Of a DNA stretch of 32,735 nucleotides, positions 15,221 to 23,411 are shown in pieces (position 1 is the first letter of the stretch; each line of letters begins with the position of its first letter). Below the pieces are notes generated by a model. That model saw nothing but the letters and a program-made list of their open reading frames with translations, did not search any database and was not told the origin of the DNA. The stretch is from Alphaproteobacteria bacterium (GTDB taxonomy: Bacteria > Pseudomonadota > Alphaproteobacteria > Sphingomonadales > Kordiimonadaceae), in the NCBI GenBank assembly GCA_021774775.1, contig JAJFIT010000061.1, forward strand, positions 1-32,735, written 5' to 3'. Made by a program: the position numbers and the translations under genes.

Positions 15221-16396
15221 CTAATCAATAATGTCGAACGTCAATCCTGCGTTTGCCACAAGACGTTTGATTAACTGATCACCCATGGCGGGCGCAGTTG
15301 TCCAAATGCCGCCGCCTGTGTCCAGGTCGTCTTGCACAAGGCAAACCGCGCATTCGCTGATCATCTTTGATGTTGATCCGTAACCCGGGTCCTTGTCGCC
15401 AGTAACGGCCGCCGTTATCCTGTTGTCGCCGTCGGTTCCCACAAACATTACATCGTAGAAACCAGCCTCGCGCTCTTCCTTACCGGGGCCTTCTCCTGGC
15501 TTGGGCCCGCCTTCCTTGGACATGCTGTCGTCATTGGCAATTGCATTAGCGATTGCTTCGCCTTTTTCACCAGGGCCAGTGATAAACATTTCGTCGTAAA
15601 CGAAGTCAGTGCCGTAGCTATAGCCGGTAATGAAGTTGGACCGCAAAACGTTTCGGGTGTTGATAGGCGCCATTATGAACGGTGCGCACCAGCTTTCGAT
15701 CACCTCATCATAGATCGGCTTCGTACCTCTCGGTTGTTCAGGCCCTTTTGCGCCCGGAGCCAATGAATAGGGGTCCCGCAGCAATTCCAGAATCGACGGG
15801 TCCCTGGCTGCAGCAGCCATGGTGGCCTTTAGGCTGGCGGCGGTTCCGCCAGAGAAAGTTCCTTGCATTCCTCGGACCCTTCCCCGAACCCGAGACATGG
15901 GCTTGCCAAATTTTTCGCGCGCTGCAGCCTGCAGAAAATGCACACCCAAATCAAACGGGATGCTGTCAAAACCGCAGGAAAAGACAATACGTGCCCCTGA
16001 TTGTTTGGCTGTTTCCTCATGCGCTTCAATCATTTGGCGCATCCAGGGTGGCTCGCCGCACAGGTCGACATAGTCGGTGCCAGCTTTGGCACAGGTGGCG
16101 ACCAGATCAGACCCATAAAGCTGGTAGGGCCCAACCGTTGTCAACACCACCTTGGTGGATGCGACCATGGTTTGAATGGAATCGGGGTCATCAGCATCGG
16201 CAATAACCAGCGGTGTACTTGCAGGAGCGCCGATCTCATCGCGAACCGCGGCTAGTTTTTCTGCGCTTCTGCCCGCCATTGCCCACTTGAGTCCTGATCC
16301 TGCCCCATATTGTTTGACTAAATATTCAACAACAAGGCGGCCGGTAAAGCCACTGGCCCCGTAAACAACGACATCATAGGGTTTTTCTGCAGTCAT
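15221..16396 (-). CDS. Saccharopine dehydrogenase-like / trans-acting enoyl reductase family protein
   Basis: 391 aa from the ATG at 16396. The track's 16486 start adds 30 unlikely residues, and CAGGAGAG stands 8 bases before the inner ATG. The N-terminus is a Rossmann fold (VVVYGASGFTGRLVVEYL) followed by ADADDPDSIQTMV, TTVGPYQLYGSDLVATCAKAGTDYVDLCGE and SCGFDSIPFDLG, the hallmark order of the family that includes mycobacterial trans-acting enoyl reductases and saccharopine reductase-like proteins. It probably reduces an acyl or lipid substrate with NAD(P)H, but the substrate is not known. It is the last gene of a minus-strand series, with a hairpin between it and the nucleotidyltransferase gene, so it may have its own promoter. 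Confidence 0.85.
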   Translation of the reverse strand: MTAEKPYDVVVYGASGFTGRLVVEYLVKQYGAGSGLKWAMAGRSAEKLAAVRDEIGAPASTPLVIADADDPDSIQTMVASTKVVLTTVGPYQLYGSDLVATCAKAGTDYVDLCGEPPWMRQMIEAHEETAKQSGARIVFSCGFDSIPFDLGVHFLQAAAREKFGKPMSRVRGRVRGMQGTFSGGTAASLKATMAAAARDPSILELLRDPYSLAPGAKGPEQPRGTKPIYDEVIESWCAPFIMAPINTRNVLRSNFITGYSYGTDFVYDEMFITGPGEKGEAIANAIANDDSMSKEGGPKPGEGPGKEEREAGFYDVMFVGTDGDNRITAAVTGDKDPGYGSTSKMISECAVCLVQDDLDTGGGIWTTAPAMGDQLIKRLVANAGLTFDIID

Positions 16397-16490
16397 CAGC
16401 TTGCTCTCCTGTTGTTGACACAACGTAACTATAGGGCGCGATTTGCACATGGCGACCCTAATATCAGTTGGGCTGGGCAAATTCATGCAG

Positions 16491-16518
16491 AAACGACCCC
16501 TAGAAATTATCGGGGTCG
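16491..16518 (-). terminator. Probable terminator after the nucleotidyltransferase gene
   Basis: CGACCCC (16494-16500) pairs with GGGGTCG (16512-16518) around an 11-nt loop. On the minus strand the stem is followed by TTTCT, a short U-tract. It begins 13 bases after the stop codon of the gene ending at 16531. Confidence 0.5.
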
Positions 16519-16530
16519 ATAGCAGCGAAT

Positions 16531-17400
16531 TTATTCAGTACGGCTTTCGAGGATTTTGGTTACTTGCATATAGTCGCGGGGCGAATCCACATCAATCGCG
16601 GCTTCTGCATAGGGAAGCTTAATGGCCACTCCTTCTGCCCCCAATACTTTTGAGGCCCGCTTGAAGGCACCTCTGACGGTAAAGCGGCGCAGCATCAGAC
16701 CAACCAGATTGATAAAACCGAATGCTTTGAACAGTTTAAACGGGCTTTTGCGCTCGTTTTCGACATTTTTCCAGAATTCCAAAATCTTGATGCTGTCCTG
16801 GGACATAACGGCGAACAGGTTTGCGCCAGAAAGCTTGGTATCTTTAAATGGTAAATATGTACGCTTGGATTCGGGATGCATTGCCTTGATATATTTTTCT
16901 TCAACAAATCCCGCGCCAAAACCTGTTAAATGCTGCGCTTCGGCGCAAAAATAATCAACCACCTCGGGAGTTAGCAATGCATGGTCTGCGGTTGTTACCA
17001 GATAAGGGAATTGGTAACCGGTTTCTTCAATTGCCTTGATAATGCTTTGACAAATAGATTTGGCTGTCGCGACTACCTTGACGTTGGCTGCATCTAGCTC
17101 GTCCTTGAGTTTGCTGCATGAAGCGAATAGTTCTTCCTGACCATCGAACACCACGTGAATATCGCCGACCGAAGGTGACGCCCTCAACGCATCGACAGCA
17201 TAAGCAATCATGGGGCGGCCCATCAAGGGTACTAACGCTTTGTATTTATGGCCAAAAATTGATGCAACAGGGTCGTTGTCATTACGTTTGCCCGCCAAAA
17301 CAATCGCCGTGAATTTTACGTCAGAACCGATTTTAACCTTTGCGGCTGACGCATCGGCGGCATCTGATGTCTCGTTGGTGTCCGGCGGGTTTAATGTCAT
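16531..17400 (-). CDS. MobA-like NTP transferase family protein
   Basis: 289 aa. The nucleotidyltransferase fold starts at about residue 29 after a low-complexity Asp/Ala/Ser-rich lead: FTAIVLAGKRNDNDPVA (30-46), YKALVPLMGRPMIAYAVDAL (53-72), the metal-binding TTADHALL (136-143, Asp139) and a late IDVDSPRDY that matches the usual closing Asp motif. Such enzymes transfer a nucleotide from CTP or another NTP to a phosphate group, making for example activated alcohols or sugars. The C-terminal half (SPFKLFKAFGFINLVGLMLRRFTVRGAFKRA) is basic and amphipathic and may touch the membrane. Its position beside PAP2 and GDPD genes hints at lipid or headgroup metabolism; the substrate is unknown. Confidence 0.75.
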   Translation of the reverse strand: MTLNPPDTNETSDAADASAAKVKIGSDVKFTAIVLAGKRNDNDPVASIFGHKYKALVPLMGRPMIAYAVDALRASPSVGDIHVVFDGQEELFASCSKLKDELDAANVKVVATAKSICQSIIKAIEETGYQFPYLVTTADHALLTPEVVDYFCAEAQHLTGFGAGFVEEKYIKAMHPESKRTYLPFKDTKLSGANLFAVMSQDSIKILEFWKNVENERKSPFKLFKAFGFINLVGLMLRRFTVRGAFKRASKVLGAEGVAIKLPYAEAAIDVDSPRDYMQVTKILESRTE

Positions 17401-17590
17401 TTGGTTCGGGCCTCAATTACTCTTTAACGCAATTTGGCGGCAAAACAATCAACAGCCGTGCTCGTTGGTGGGTCGCTGAACCGTCATAGCTTGCCCTGTT
17501 TAGTTAGCCTGACAAGGGGTAAAAGGCAATGAAAGCTTCAGTCAGTTGGCGAGACGAACGACGGAGGGTATTTTGATCTGCGCTTCCGGC

Positions 17591-18223
17591 TTATGCCTTA
17601 CGGACTTTATCGTAGCCCACTTTGCACAGTAACAGCCAAAAACCGGCGATCAACCAGGCTGCCACTATATCAGTTGGCCAATGCACGCCTAAGTAAACAC
17701 GGCTCACGCCATTCATTAAAATAATACCTGAAGCTACTATAAGTATTATGTAATTTAATTTTTTTGGACTGACCTTCAACAACAGGAAAGCAAGCAAACT
17801 ATAGACAACAGCTGACCGCAGCGTGTGTCCGCTGGGAAAACTGGCGCTGGAGGCTGAGACTATCTGCTCGACAATTTCAGGCCGGTCTCGCCCGAACGCC
17901 CATTTGGTAATAGCGGTAATGATAAATGAGCCCGCGGCTGCTACTAAAAACCAATGTGCTGCCTGTTTTTCTTTGCGCCAGTACAAAACTCCGACGGTAA
18001 TCAGGCTTATGGCTGCCAAGACAATAGAATCTCCCAGATGGGTTAAACCGGCAACCAGCGTTTGCCAGAAGTCACCGGCTATCACCGTTGGTGAATTTCC
18101 GCGCAGCAGCAGAATGCCGTTTTCGTCAAATTTGGCGGTATAGCCCTGCGTAACAAGGAATGCGAGGCAGACAAATAGCCCTACCGGCAATAATAGCAGC
18201 GCATGATTTCGCAGATTACTCAT
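17591..18223 (-). CDS. PAP2-superfamily membrane phosphatase
   Basis: 210 aa with about five or six membrane helices. All three phosphatase motifs are intact: KWAFGRDRP (107-115), PSGH (130-133) and SRVYLGVHWPTD (174-185), with the catalytic His in the second and third motifs facing the periplasm. The family removes phosphate from phosphatidic acid, phosphatidylglycerophosphate or undecaprenyl pyrophosphate. GGGGA shortly before the ATG supports the start. It follows the GDPD gene by 44 bases on the same strand without a terminator, so a shared transcript is likely, which fits a role in lipid or glycerophosphate turnover. Confidence 0.93.
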   Translation of the reverse strand: MSNLRNHALLLLPVGLFVCLAFLVTQGYTAKFDENGILLLRGNSPTVIAGDFWQTLVAGLTHLGDSIVLAAISLITVGVLYWRKEKQAAHWFLVAAAGSFIITAITKWAFGRDRPEIVEQIVSASSASFPSGHTLRSAVVYSLLAFLLLKVSPKKLNYIILIVASGIILMNGVSRVYLGVHWPTDIVAAWLIAGFWLLLCKVGYDKVRKA

Positions 18224-18267
18224 TGATGTCCCCTGTCTCCAATCAGGTTAACATATCGGTGAGCCCC

Positions 18268-19215
18268 CTATTTTGCCAGCCTTTGTTGCGTATAAATGAA
18301 CAGATTGGGGTTGCGAATTTGCGGTTGCACCGCCCAGAAACGGTCTGTGGCAATAATGTCTGCGCCCATAGCAATGATGTTCCGGTATGAAATGTTGGTT
18401 TTTTGGTCTCTGATTTGGTTGTCCAGTGCGCTCGCGCCGCGACCGAGTGTACCAACGATTGTGCGCCAGCCGCGCTGGTGCAGTTTTGCATAAAAGGCAG
18501 GCTCCAGCAGGCGCGTGCCGGTCCAGGCAACCACCAGTCGGCTTGGTATGCCGCTGGCATCCAGGCTTTCAATGACCTGATCGTTGGACAGACCAATCGA
18601 AATTGGCATCTCGGGGGCGATACTGTAGAAAGCCTGCGCTTGCTTAATGGAGTATGCGATCGACATACTGTAGTCATTGGCACCGGTTTGATCCACCAAC
18701 TGGGCTACTTTCTTGAAGTCAGTACCTCGTTTTATGTCCAGGGTCAGGATAGTGCGCCCAATGGTCCATTTGAGGGCGGCCTCCAGTGTCGGGACTCGAA
18801 AATCGGTTAAGGTTCCATCGTTATCTTTTAACCTTAGGCCTTTGATATCATCCCATGTCTTGTTGTTAAGCGCCCCGGTGCCATTGCTGGTGCGACCCAG
18901 GGTATCATCATGCATCAATACAAGCGTGCCGTCCTTCAGTTGGGCCACATCCACTTCCATCAGGCCGTACCCATAGCTGAGTGCATTGTCCATCGCCTCA
19001 ATCGAATTTTCCGGCATTCCAGGCACTGGCCCACCGCGATGATGGCTCAACATTGGAATGGGGGAAGTTGGCCTTTGCATGAAGGTGGCAAGCCCGCCGG
19101 GTGGTATCGTCAGATAGTGCCGAACGCTCGGGTCGATGGGTGCGGGCACTTGCTCACTGAAAACCGCCGTAGATAGGCCCGCTAGTAGCATGAGCAGAGT
19201 GAATAATTTGGGCAT
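18268..19215 (-). CDS. Exported glycerophosphodiester phosphodiesterase
   Basis: 315 aa. Signal peptide at 1-20 (cleavage near VFSEQ). The GDPD barrel shows SHHRGG (His59) with PENS (Glu69), GLMEVDV (Glu87, Asp89), KDGTLVLMHDDTLGRTSNG (His102) and later LTLDIKRG, i.e. the metal ligands and both catalytic His. It hydrolyses glycerophosphodiesters from phospholipid breakdown to glycerol-3-phosphate and an alcohol, in the periplasm. AAGGAG 10 bases before the ATG supports the start. It heads a minus-strand group with the PAP2 gene and is divergent from mazG, with only about 35 bases between the start codons. Confidence 0.93.
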   Translation of the reverse strand: MPKLFTLLMLLAGLSTAVFSEQVPAPIDPSVRHYLTIPPGGLATFMQRPTSPIPMLSHHRGGPVPGMPENSIEAMDNALSYGYGLMEVDVAQLKDGTLVLMHDDTLGRTSNGTGALNNKTWDDIKGLRLKDNDGTLTDFRVPTLEAALKWTIGRTILTLDIKRGTDFKKVAQLVDQTGANDYSMSIAYSIKQAQAFYSIAPEMPISIGLSNDQVIESLDASGIPSRLVVAWTGTRLLEPAFYAKLHQRGWRTIVGTLGRGASALDNQIRDQKTNISYRNIIAMGADIIATDRFWAVQPQIRNPNLFIYTQQRLAK

Positions 19216-19250
19216 TTTGCTTTGTCTCCTTGACGAACGACGGCGGTGCG

Positions 19251-20117
19251 ATGATACCTGAAGAATATTTTAACAGATTGCAAGCGAGCCACGCCCAGAT
19301 GCAACAACAATATTCGCAACTTCAATATTCGATGAATGACCTGCTGGATATCATGCAGAAGCTACGAACGCCGGAAACCGGTTGCCCGTGGGATCTGGAG
19401 CAAACTTTTGAGACCATCGCCCCTTATACCATCGAAGAAGCCTATGAAGTGGATGATGCTATCCGTTCAGGTGATATGTCTGCGCTCAGGGACGAGCTGG
19501 GCGATTTGCTGCTGCAGACTGTGTTTCATGCGCGTATTGCTGAAGAAAGCGGTGAATTCACGTTCAGTGATGTCGTTGGGTCCATATGCGATAAAATGGT
19601 ACGGCGACACCCTCATGTATTTGACGGTGCCAGCGTTGAAGGCGCTGACGCCCAGACCGCTGAATGGGAGTTGCAAAAGGAACAGGAGCGAAAAGCGCTG
19701 GCATTGACGCAAGGCGCGGTGCCCTCTGCTCTTGACGGTGTTGCGGGTTCCCTTCCTGCCTTACTTAGGGCTGTGAAGTTACAAAAACGAGCTGCAAGGG
19801 TTGGCTTTGACTGGCCCGACACTGTCGAGGTGCTGGATAAAGTGCAAGAGGAATGCGCTGAACTGGTTGAAGCCTGCCAAAAACCAGACAATCAAAACCA
19901 CGTGAAAGAAGAATATGGTGACCTGATGTTTGTGATGGCAAATTTGGCCCGCCATTTGAAGCTTGATCCGGAAGAAGCCCTGCGAGCTGCCAACGCGAAA
20001 TTTGAGCGACGTTTCAAGAAAGTTGAGGAAAAGATAGCTGCGCTTGGCAAAGCTATGGGACAGTCCAGCCTTGAGGAAATGGACGCCCAGTGGGATTTGG
20101 TGAAACAAGAGGAGTGA
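19251..20117 (+). CDS. mazG: Nucleoside triphosphate pyrophosphohydrolase MazG
   Basis: 288 aa from the ATG at 19251; the track starts at a TTG at 19230, and neither has a good ribosome-binding site. The conserved core opens with LLDIMQKLRTPETGCPWDLEQT. The first MazG domain has EEAYEVDDAI and DELGDLLLQTVFHA (EExxE...ExxD metal ligands), followed by KMVRRHPHVF. The second has QEECAELVEA and EEYGDLMFVMANLARHL, ending in NAKFERRFKKVE. MazG converts NTPs to NMP and pyrophosphate, clearing aberrant nucleotides and lowering (p)ppGpp in some bacteria. It carries roughly 20-30 extra N-terminal residues relative to E. coli MazG. It converges on hflX with 33 bases between stops. Confidence 0.95.
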   Translation: MIPEEYFNRLQASHAQMQQQYSQLQYSMNDLLDIMQKLRTPETGCPWDLEQTFETIAPYTIEEAYEVDDAIRSGDMSALRDELGDLLLQTVFHARIAEESGEFTFSDVVGSICDKMVRRHPHVFDGASVEGADAQTAEWELQKEQERKALALTQGAVPSALDGVAGSLPALLRAVKLQKRAARVGFDWPDTVEVLDKVQEECAELVEACQKPDNQNHVKEEYGDLMFVMANLARHLKLDPEEALRAANAKFERRFKKVEEKIAALGKAMGQSSLEEMDAQWDLVKQEE

Positions 20118-20150
20118 AACTGGAGTGAACCTCTGGGACGCTTAATTACG

Positions 20151-21563
20151 CTAGTCAACCCAGTAGCTGGTTCCCTTGCTGTATTTTCCCCAGGCAATGG
20201 GATCAACAGTGAAACTAAAGCGTGTACCATCCTCGGTATATTCACTCTCGATAATTTTGCTATTGGCATGCAGCCATGCAGGAGTTTGCCCGTCGTTAAA
20301 GGGAACGATAATTTCAACTTGCAGGTCTTTGTTGCTGAGGGCTTTGTCCAGAGCGGTGATGAAGGTCTCGCATCCCGCGCCGGTTAACCCGGAAACCGGC
20401 ATTATGGTATTATTGCGCGCTCCAACACCCTGCCACTGTTCCAATTCGTCGGCGCTCACTAAATCAGATTTATTCATCGCTTCAAGAACAGGCGTGGCGT
20501 CGTTATCGGATGTCAGATCGTAATTCAGCTCCACGCCCAATTCGGCCAGCACGTTCTCAACGTCCTGTTTTTGAATGTCACTGTCGGGGTGGGATGCATC
20601 GCGTACATGAACGATTAGATCGGCTTCCAATACTTCCTCCAAAGTTGCCCTGAAGGCAGCGACCAATGTGGTTGGCAGTTCTGAAATAAAACCCACGGTA
20701 TCAGACATGATGATTTTGCGTCCGCTGGGCAGTGTGATCGAGCGCATGGTGGGGTCAAGCGTGGCAAACAGCATATCTTCAGCCAGCACGTCGGCATCAG
20801 TCAATCGGTTGAATAACGTAGATTTACCGGCGTTGGTATAGCCCACCAGCGCCACGATCAGGTACGGGGTTTTTTGGCGCTGTGCACGGTGCAGGTTTCG
20901 GGTGCGAGTGACCGACGCCAACTGTCGTTTGATGCGGGTAATCCGGTCGGCGATTATTCGGCGGTCTGCCTCAATCTGGGTTTCGCCTGGCCCACCGAGA
21001 AAACCTGAGCCACCGCGTTGGCGCTCCAAATGGGTCCATGACCGAACCAATCGGCTGCGCTGGTACACCAGGTGGGCAAGCTCAACTTGCAGTTCGCCTT
21101 CTTTGGTGCTGGCGCGGTCGCCGAATATTTCCAAAATCAACGCGGTCCGGTCGATTACTTTAACCTTTAGCTCTCGTTCAAGGTTTCGCTGTTGAATCGG
21201 GCTCAACTCGCAGTCAAATACAATCAGGTCGATCTCTTGGGCCTTGGCGAAGCTTTTCAGTTCGTCGAGTTTTCCGCTACCCAAATAGGTCGCAGGTTTA
21301 ATTGTTCGCAAGCTTGCTGTCTCGCCGCCGACCAAATCAATTTCAATAGCTGACGCCAATCCCATAGCTTCTTCAAGCCTGGCATCAGGCGAGCGAACAA
21401 GAAGGTCCGGTGCTTTGTCTTTTAGGTAAGGATGCAGAACAAACACCCGTTGTCGGGTGATTTGTTTTTGCAAATAGGCAAGTCCGTCGGTTGACCAACC
21501 GCCGCCGCTCTCGCCTGGACTGCCGGTATTTCCGGAATCGGATCGATCATTGTTTTTGGTCAA
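20151..21563 (-). CDS. hflX: Ribosome-associated GTPase HflX
   Basis: 470 aa, starting with TTG at 21563. GAGGA inside the end of hfq is spaced 5 bases before it, and the start follows the hfq stop by one base, so translation is coupled. The HflX N-terminal domain (about 38-180) is followed by its hallmark GGSGFLGGPGETQIEADRR (184-202) and the G domain: P-loop GYTNAGKST (241-249), DTVGFI and NKSD. HflX binds the 50S subunit and splits stalled ribosomes, notably under heat stress. The first 30 residues are Gly/Ser/Asp-rich and probably disordered. Order and strand match the usual hfq-hflX pair. Confidence 0.96.
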   Translation of the reverse strand: MTKNNDRSDSGNTGSPGESGGGWSTDGLAYLQKQITRQRVFVLHPYLKDKAPDLLVRSPDARLEEAMGLASAIEIDLVGGETASLRTIKPATYLGSGKLDELKSFAKAQEIDLIVFDCELSPIQQRNLERELKVKVIDRTALILEIFGDRASTKEGELQVELAHLVYQRSRLVRSWTHLERQRGGSGFLGGPGETQIEADRRIIADRITRIKRQLASVTRTRNLHRAQRQKTPYLIVALVGYTNAGKSTLFNRLTDADVLAEDMLFATLDPTMRSITLPSGRKIIMSDTVGFISELPTTLVAAFRATLEEVLEADLIVHVRDASHPDSDIQKQDVENVLAELGVELNYDLTSDNDATPVLEAMNKSDLVSADELEQWQGVGARNNTIMPVSGLTGAGCETFITALDKALSNKDLQVEIIVPFNDGQTPAWLHANSKIIESEYTEDGTRFSFTVDPIAWGKYSKGTSYWVD

Positions 21564-21564
21564 A

Positions 21565-21813
21565 CTAGTCCTCTAAGCCTTCTTTCTCAGGCTCAAAAAG
21601 CTGTACAGGGCCGGATGGCATGACAGTTGAAATTGCGTGCTTGTAAACTAGCTGCGAATGCCCGTCCCGGCGCAGGAGAACGCAGAAATTATCGAACCAG
21701 GTAATAACGCCTTGAAGCTTAACGCCGTTTACAAGGAATACGGTAACAGGTGTTTTGGTTTTTCTGACCGCGTTTAGGAATACATCTTGAAGGTTTTGGT
21801 TTTTTTCTGACAT
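21565..21813 (-). CDS. hfq: RNA chaperone Hfq
   Basis: 82 aa. Contains the Sm1 motif ([23 protein letters not shown]) and Sm2 motif with the diagnostic YKHAIST, preceded by the conserved [11 protein letters not shown] helix that carries proximal-face RNA contacts. The hexamer mediates small-RNA regulation. The C-terminal tail is short and acidic (EPEKEGLED), as is usual in Alphaproteobacteria. GAAG lies before the ATG. A sigma-70-like promoter is visible about 100 bases upstream, so hfq-hflX can be expressed apart from the trk genes. Confidence 0.98.
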   Translation of the reverse strand: MSEKNQNLQDVFLNAVRKTKTPVTVFLVNGVKLQGVITWFDNFCVLLRRDGHSQLVYKHAISTVMPSGPVQLFEPEKEGLED

Positions 21814-21914
21814 GGTCTTCTTTTTTCTTGTTTCGTTAATGTGCCCAGCCGCTTATTCATCGCGGCAAAGTACGATCTTTGGATGGATTGCTGTCGATAC
21901 CCGTTTGTTTGTTC

Positions 21915-21944
21915 TATATGTCAGACCTATGGAGCGTCGGTCAA
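21915..21944 (-). promoter_or_regulatory. Putative sigma-70 promoter of hfq-hflX
   Basis: On the minus strand TTGACC (21944-21939) is followed after 18 bases by CATATA (21920-21915). It lies in the 145-base gap between trkH and hfq and would give a leader of about 95 bases before the hfq ATG. Confidence 0.4.
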
Positions 21945-21958
21945 CAGGCTTTTGACGA

Positions 21959-23401
21959 TTACCCGCGCCAAAGTGCCTTTGCAAAGATTGCCATAAATAT
22001 AGGTGCCTCGACGCGTCCGACGAGCATTAAGATGCTTAAAATCAAATAATCAACCTGTTCTAGGCTGGCATATCCTGCAAATTCCGGGTCAGCGCTGGTG
22101 GCAAGTGGGCCAGACAGCGTCATTGCTGTAAAGGCAAGAGTAAGAGCATCCTGGAAATGAATCCCGAGAACAGCAAGGCTTGTCGCACCAAGGGCGGTGA
22201 CCAACACAAAAGAACCAAGTAGCAGCCAGATGGCATTGATGTCGCCCTTCTCTGCTACTTTGTCGCCATAATTAACCGAATGAACGCCGTGCGGGTGTGC
22301 AAGACGGTCAACTTCTGCGCGGCCAAGGCGGAAAATCAGCAAAATTCGCATTTGCTTCAATCCGCCAGAGGTACCAGCAACAGCACCACCAACTGCTGCC
22401 AGCATCATCAGCACAATTGAAACCGGTAAAATTACGCTATCGCCCAGCGATGTTACCTGATCGGGCATGCTGCCGTAGGTTGACAGCGCAGAGGTCGCGG
22501 CAAAAACCAAACCCGCAATGTCTGCGAGGGTAACATCCATTAACATGGCTAGAAGTACAGTGCCTGCAACAATTACCATTAGACTTGTACGCAGCTCCCG
22601 GTCGCGCTTGAAGGCGATGGAAAAAGTACCGCTGCGCAAATGGTGGAAGTCCCAGTTTGACAGGCCAACCAGTAAAAAAATGGCCATGATAATTTGCGGG
22701 AGCGATCCTTGCTGTTGGATAAGGGCCTCTGGCACCACACCTGATGTGCTGACGGCGGAAAGCGCCAGAATGAAAGCATCGAATTTGGAGTTTCCTGCCA
22801 ACCAAAGCAGGATAAAACAGACCAGGGTCACAAAAACATAAATAGGCAATAGCGATCGAGTGGTTGAACGCAAGCGATGGTAACCAGAATCCCGGTCGCC
22901 CAAATTGAGCGGTGACTGGTGCAACTGGATGCCGCCGCTATTCATTGCCATCAACAGCGACAGTGCGAAAGCAACAGCCATAAGACCACCAGTCCAACTG
23001 GTTAGGGAGCGCCATAACAATATGGATGACATGGTTTCAATTGTGCCCTCATATGCGGTCGAGCCATTGGTGGTGATCTGTGACATGCCGTCGTAGAAAG
23101 AGGTTAAAAATCCGCTGTCGGGAAACAGGAAAAACAATGGCAGGCCCGCCATCGCGGCAAGTGTTATGATGCCAATGATGGGTAGAAAAATAGTCAGCCT
23201 TGGTACGCGCACCCGTTCTGTTGACCGAAAGCCAAGAAATAGCGCCCCGCCAAGCAAAGATGCCAATGCAGTTGAGGCAGCAAAACTTCCAAAAGCTTCC
23301 GGTTCGTCATTAAGGGCGGCGTAAACAAGCGGCACAAGTTGCAGGCATGCCAATACGAGTATCCAGGAACCAATTAAGTAAAATAGGCGGCTTTTCCACA
23401 T
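21959..23401 (-). CDS. trkH: Potassium uptake protein TrkH
   Basis: 480 aa from the ATG at 23401, close to the usual TrkH length; the track's 23476 start would overlap trkA by about 65 bases and add a non-conserved basic lead. About ten membrane helices with pore-loop stretches ending in Gly: SQITTNGSTAYEG, SAVSTSGVVPE, SALSTYGSMPDQV and TLSGPLATSADPEF. It is the membrane channel-transporter subunit for K+ uptake, gated by TrkA. The first pore loop reads TTNGST, close to the typical TTTGAT. It begins 10 bases after the trkA stop, without a clear ribosome-binding site, so coupled translation is likely. Confidence 0.93.
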   Translation of the reverse strand: MWKSRLFYLIGSWILVLACLQLVPLVYAALNDEPEAFGSFAASTALASLLGGALFLGFRSTERVRVPRLTIFLPIIGIITLAAMAGLPLFFLFPDSGFLTSFYDGMSQITTNGSTAYEGTIETMSSILLWRSLTSWTGGLMAVAFALSLLMAMNSGGIQLHQSPLNLGDRDSGYHRLRSTTRSLLPIYVFVTLVCFILLWLAGNSKFDAFILALSAVSTSGVVPEALIQQQGSLPQIIMAIFLLVGLSNWDFHHLRSGTFSIAFKRDRELRTSLMVIVAGTVLLAMLMDVTLADIAGLVFAATSALSTYGSMPDQVTSLGDSVILPVSIVLMMLAAVGGAVAGTSGGLKQMRILLIFRLGRAEVDRLAHPHGVHSVNYGDKVAEKGDINAIWLLLGSFVLVTALGATSLAVLGIHFQDALTLAFTAMTLSGPLATSADPEFAGYASLEQVDYLILSILMLVGRVEAPIFMAIFAKALWRG

Positions 23402-23411
23402 GGCAAGGTGT

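Noticed and set aside
15682-16206. 174-aa plus-strand ORF opposite the saccharopine-dehydrogenase-like gene
   Set aside because: No recognisable domain; it overlaps a well-supported gene for its full length.
17554-19243. 12-nt repeat GACGAACGACGG at about 17554 and 19232
   Set aside because: A 12-base match is expected by chance several times in a 32-kb window; no flanking similarity.
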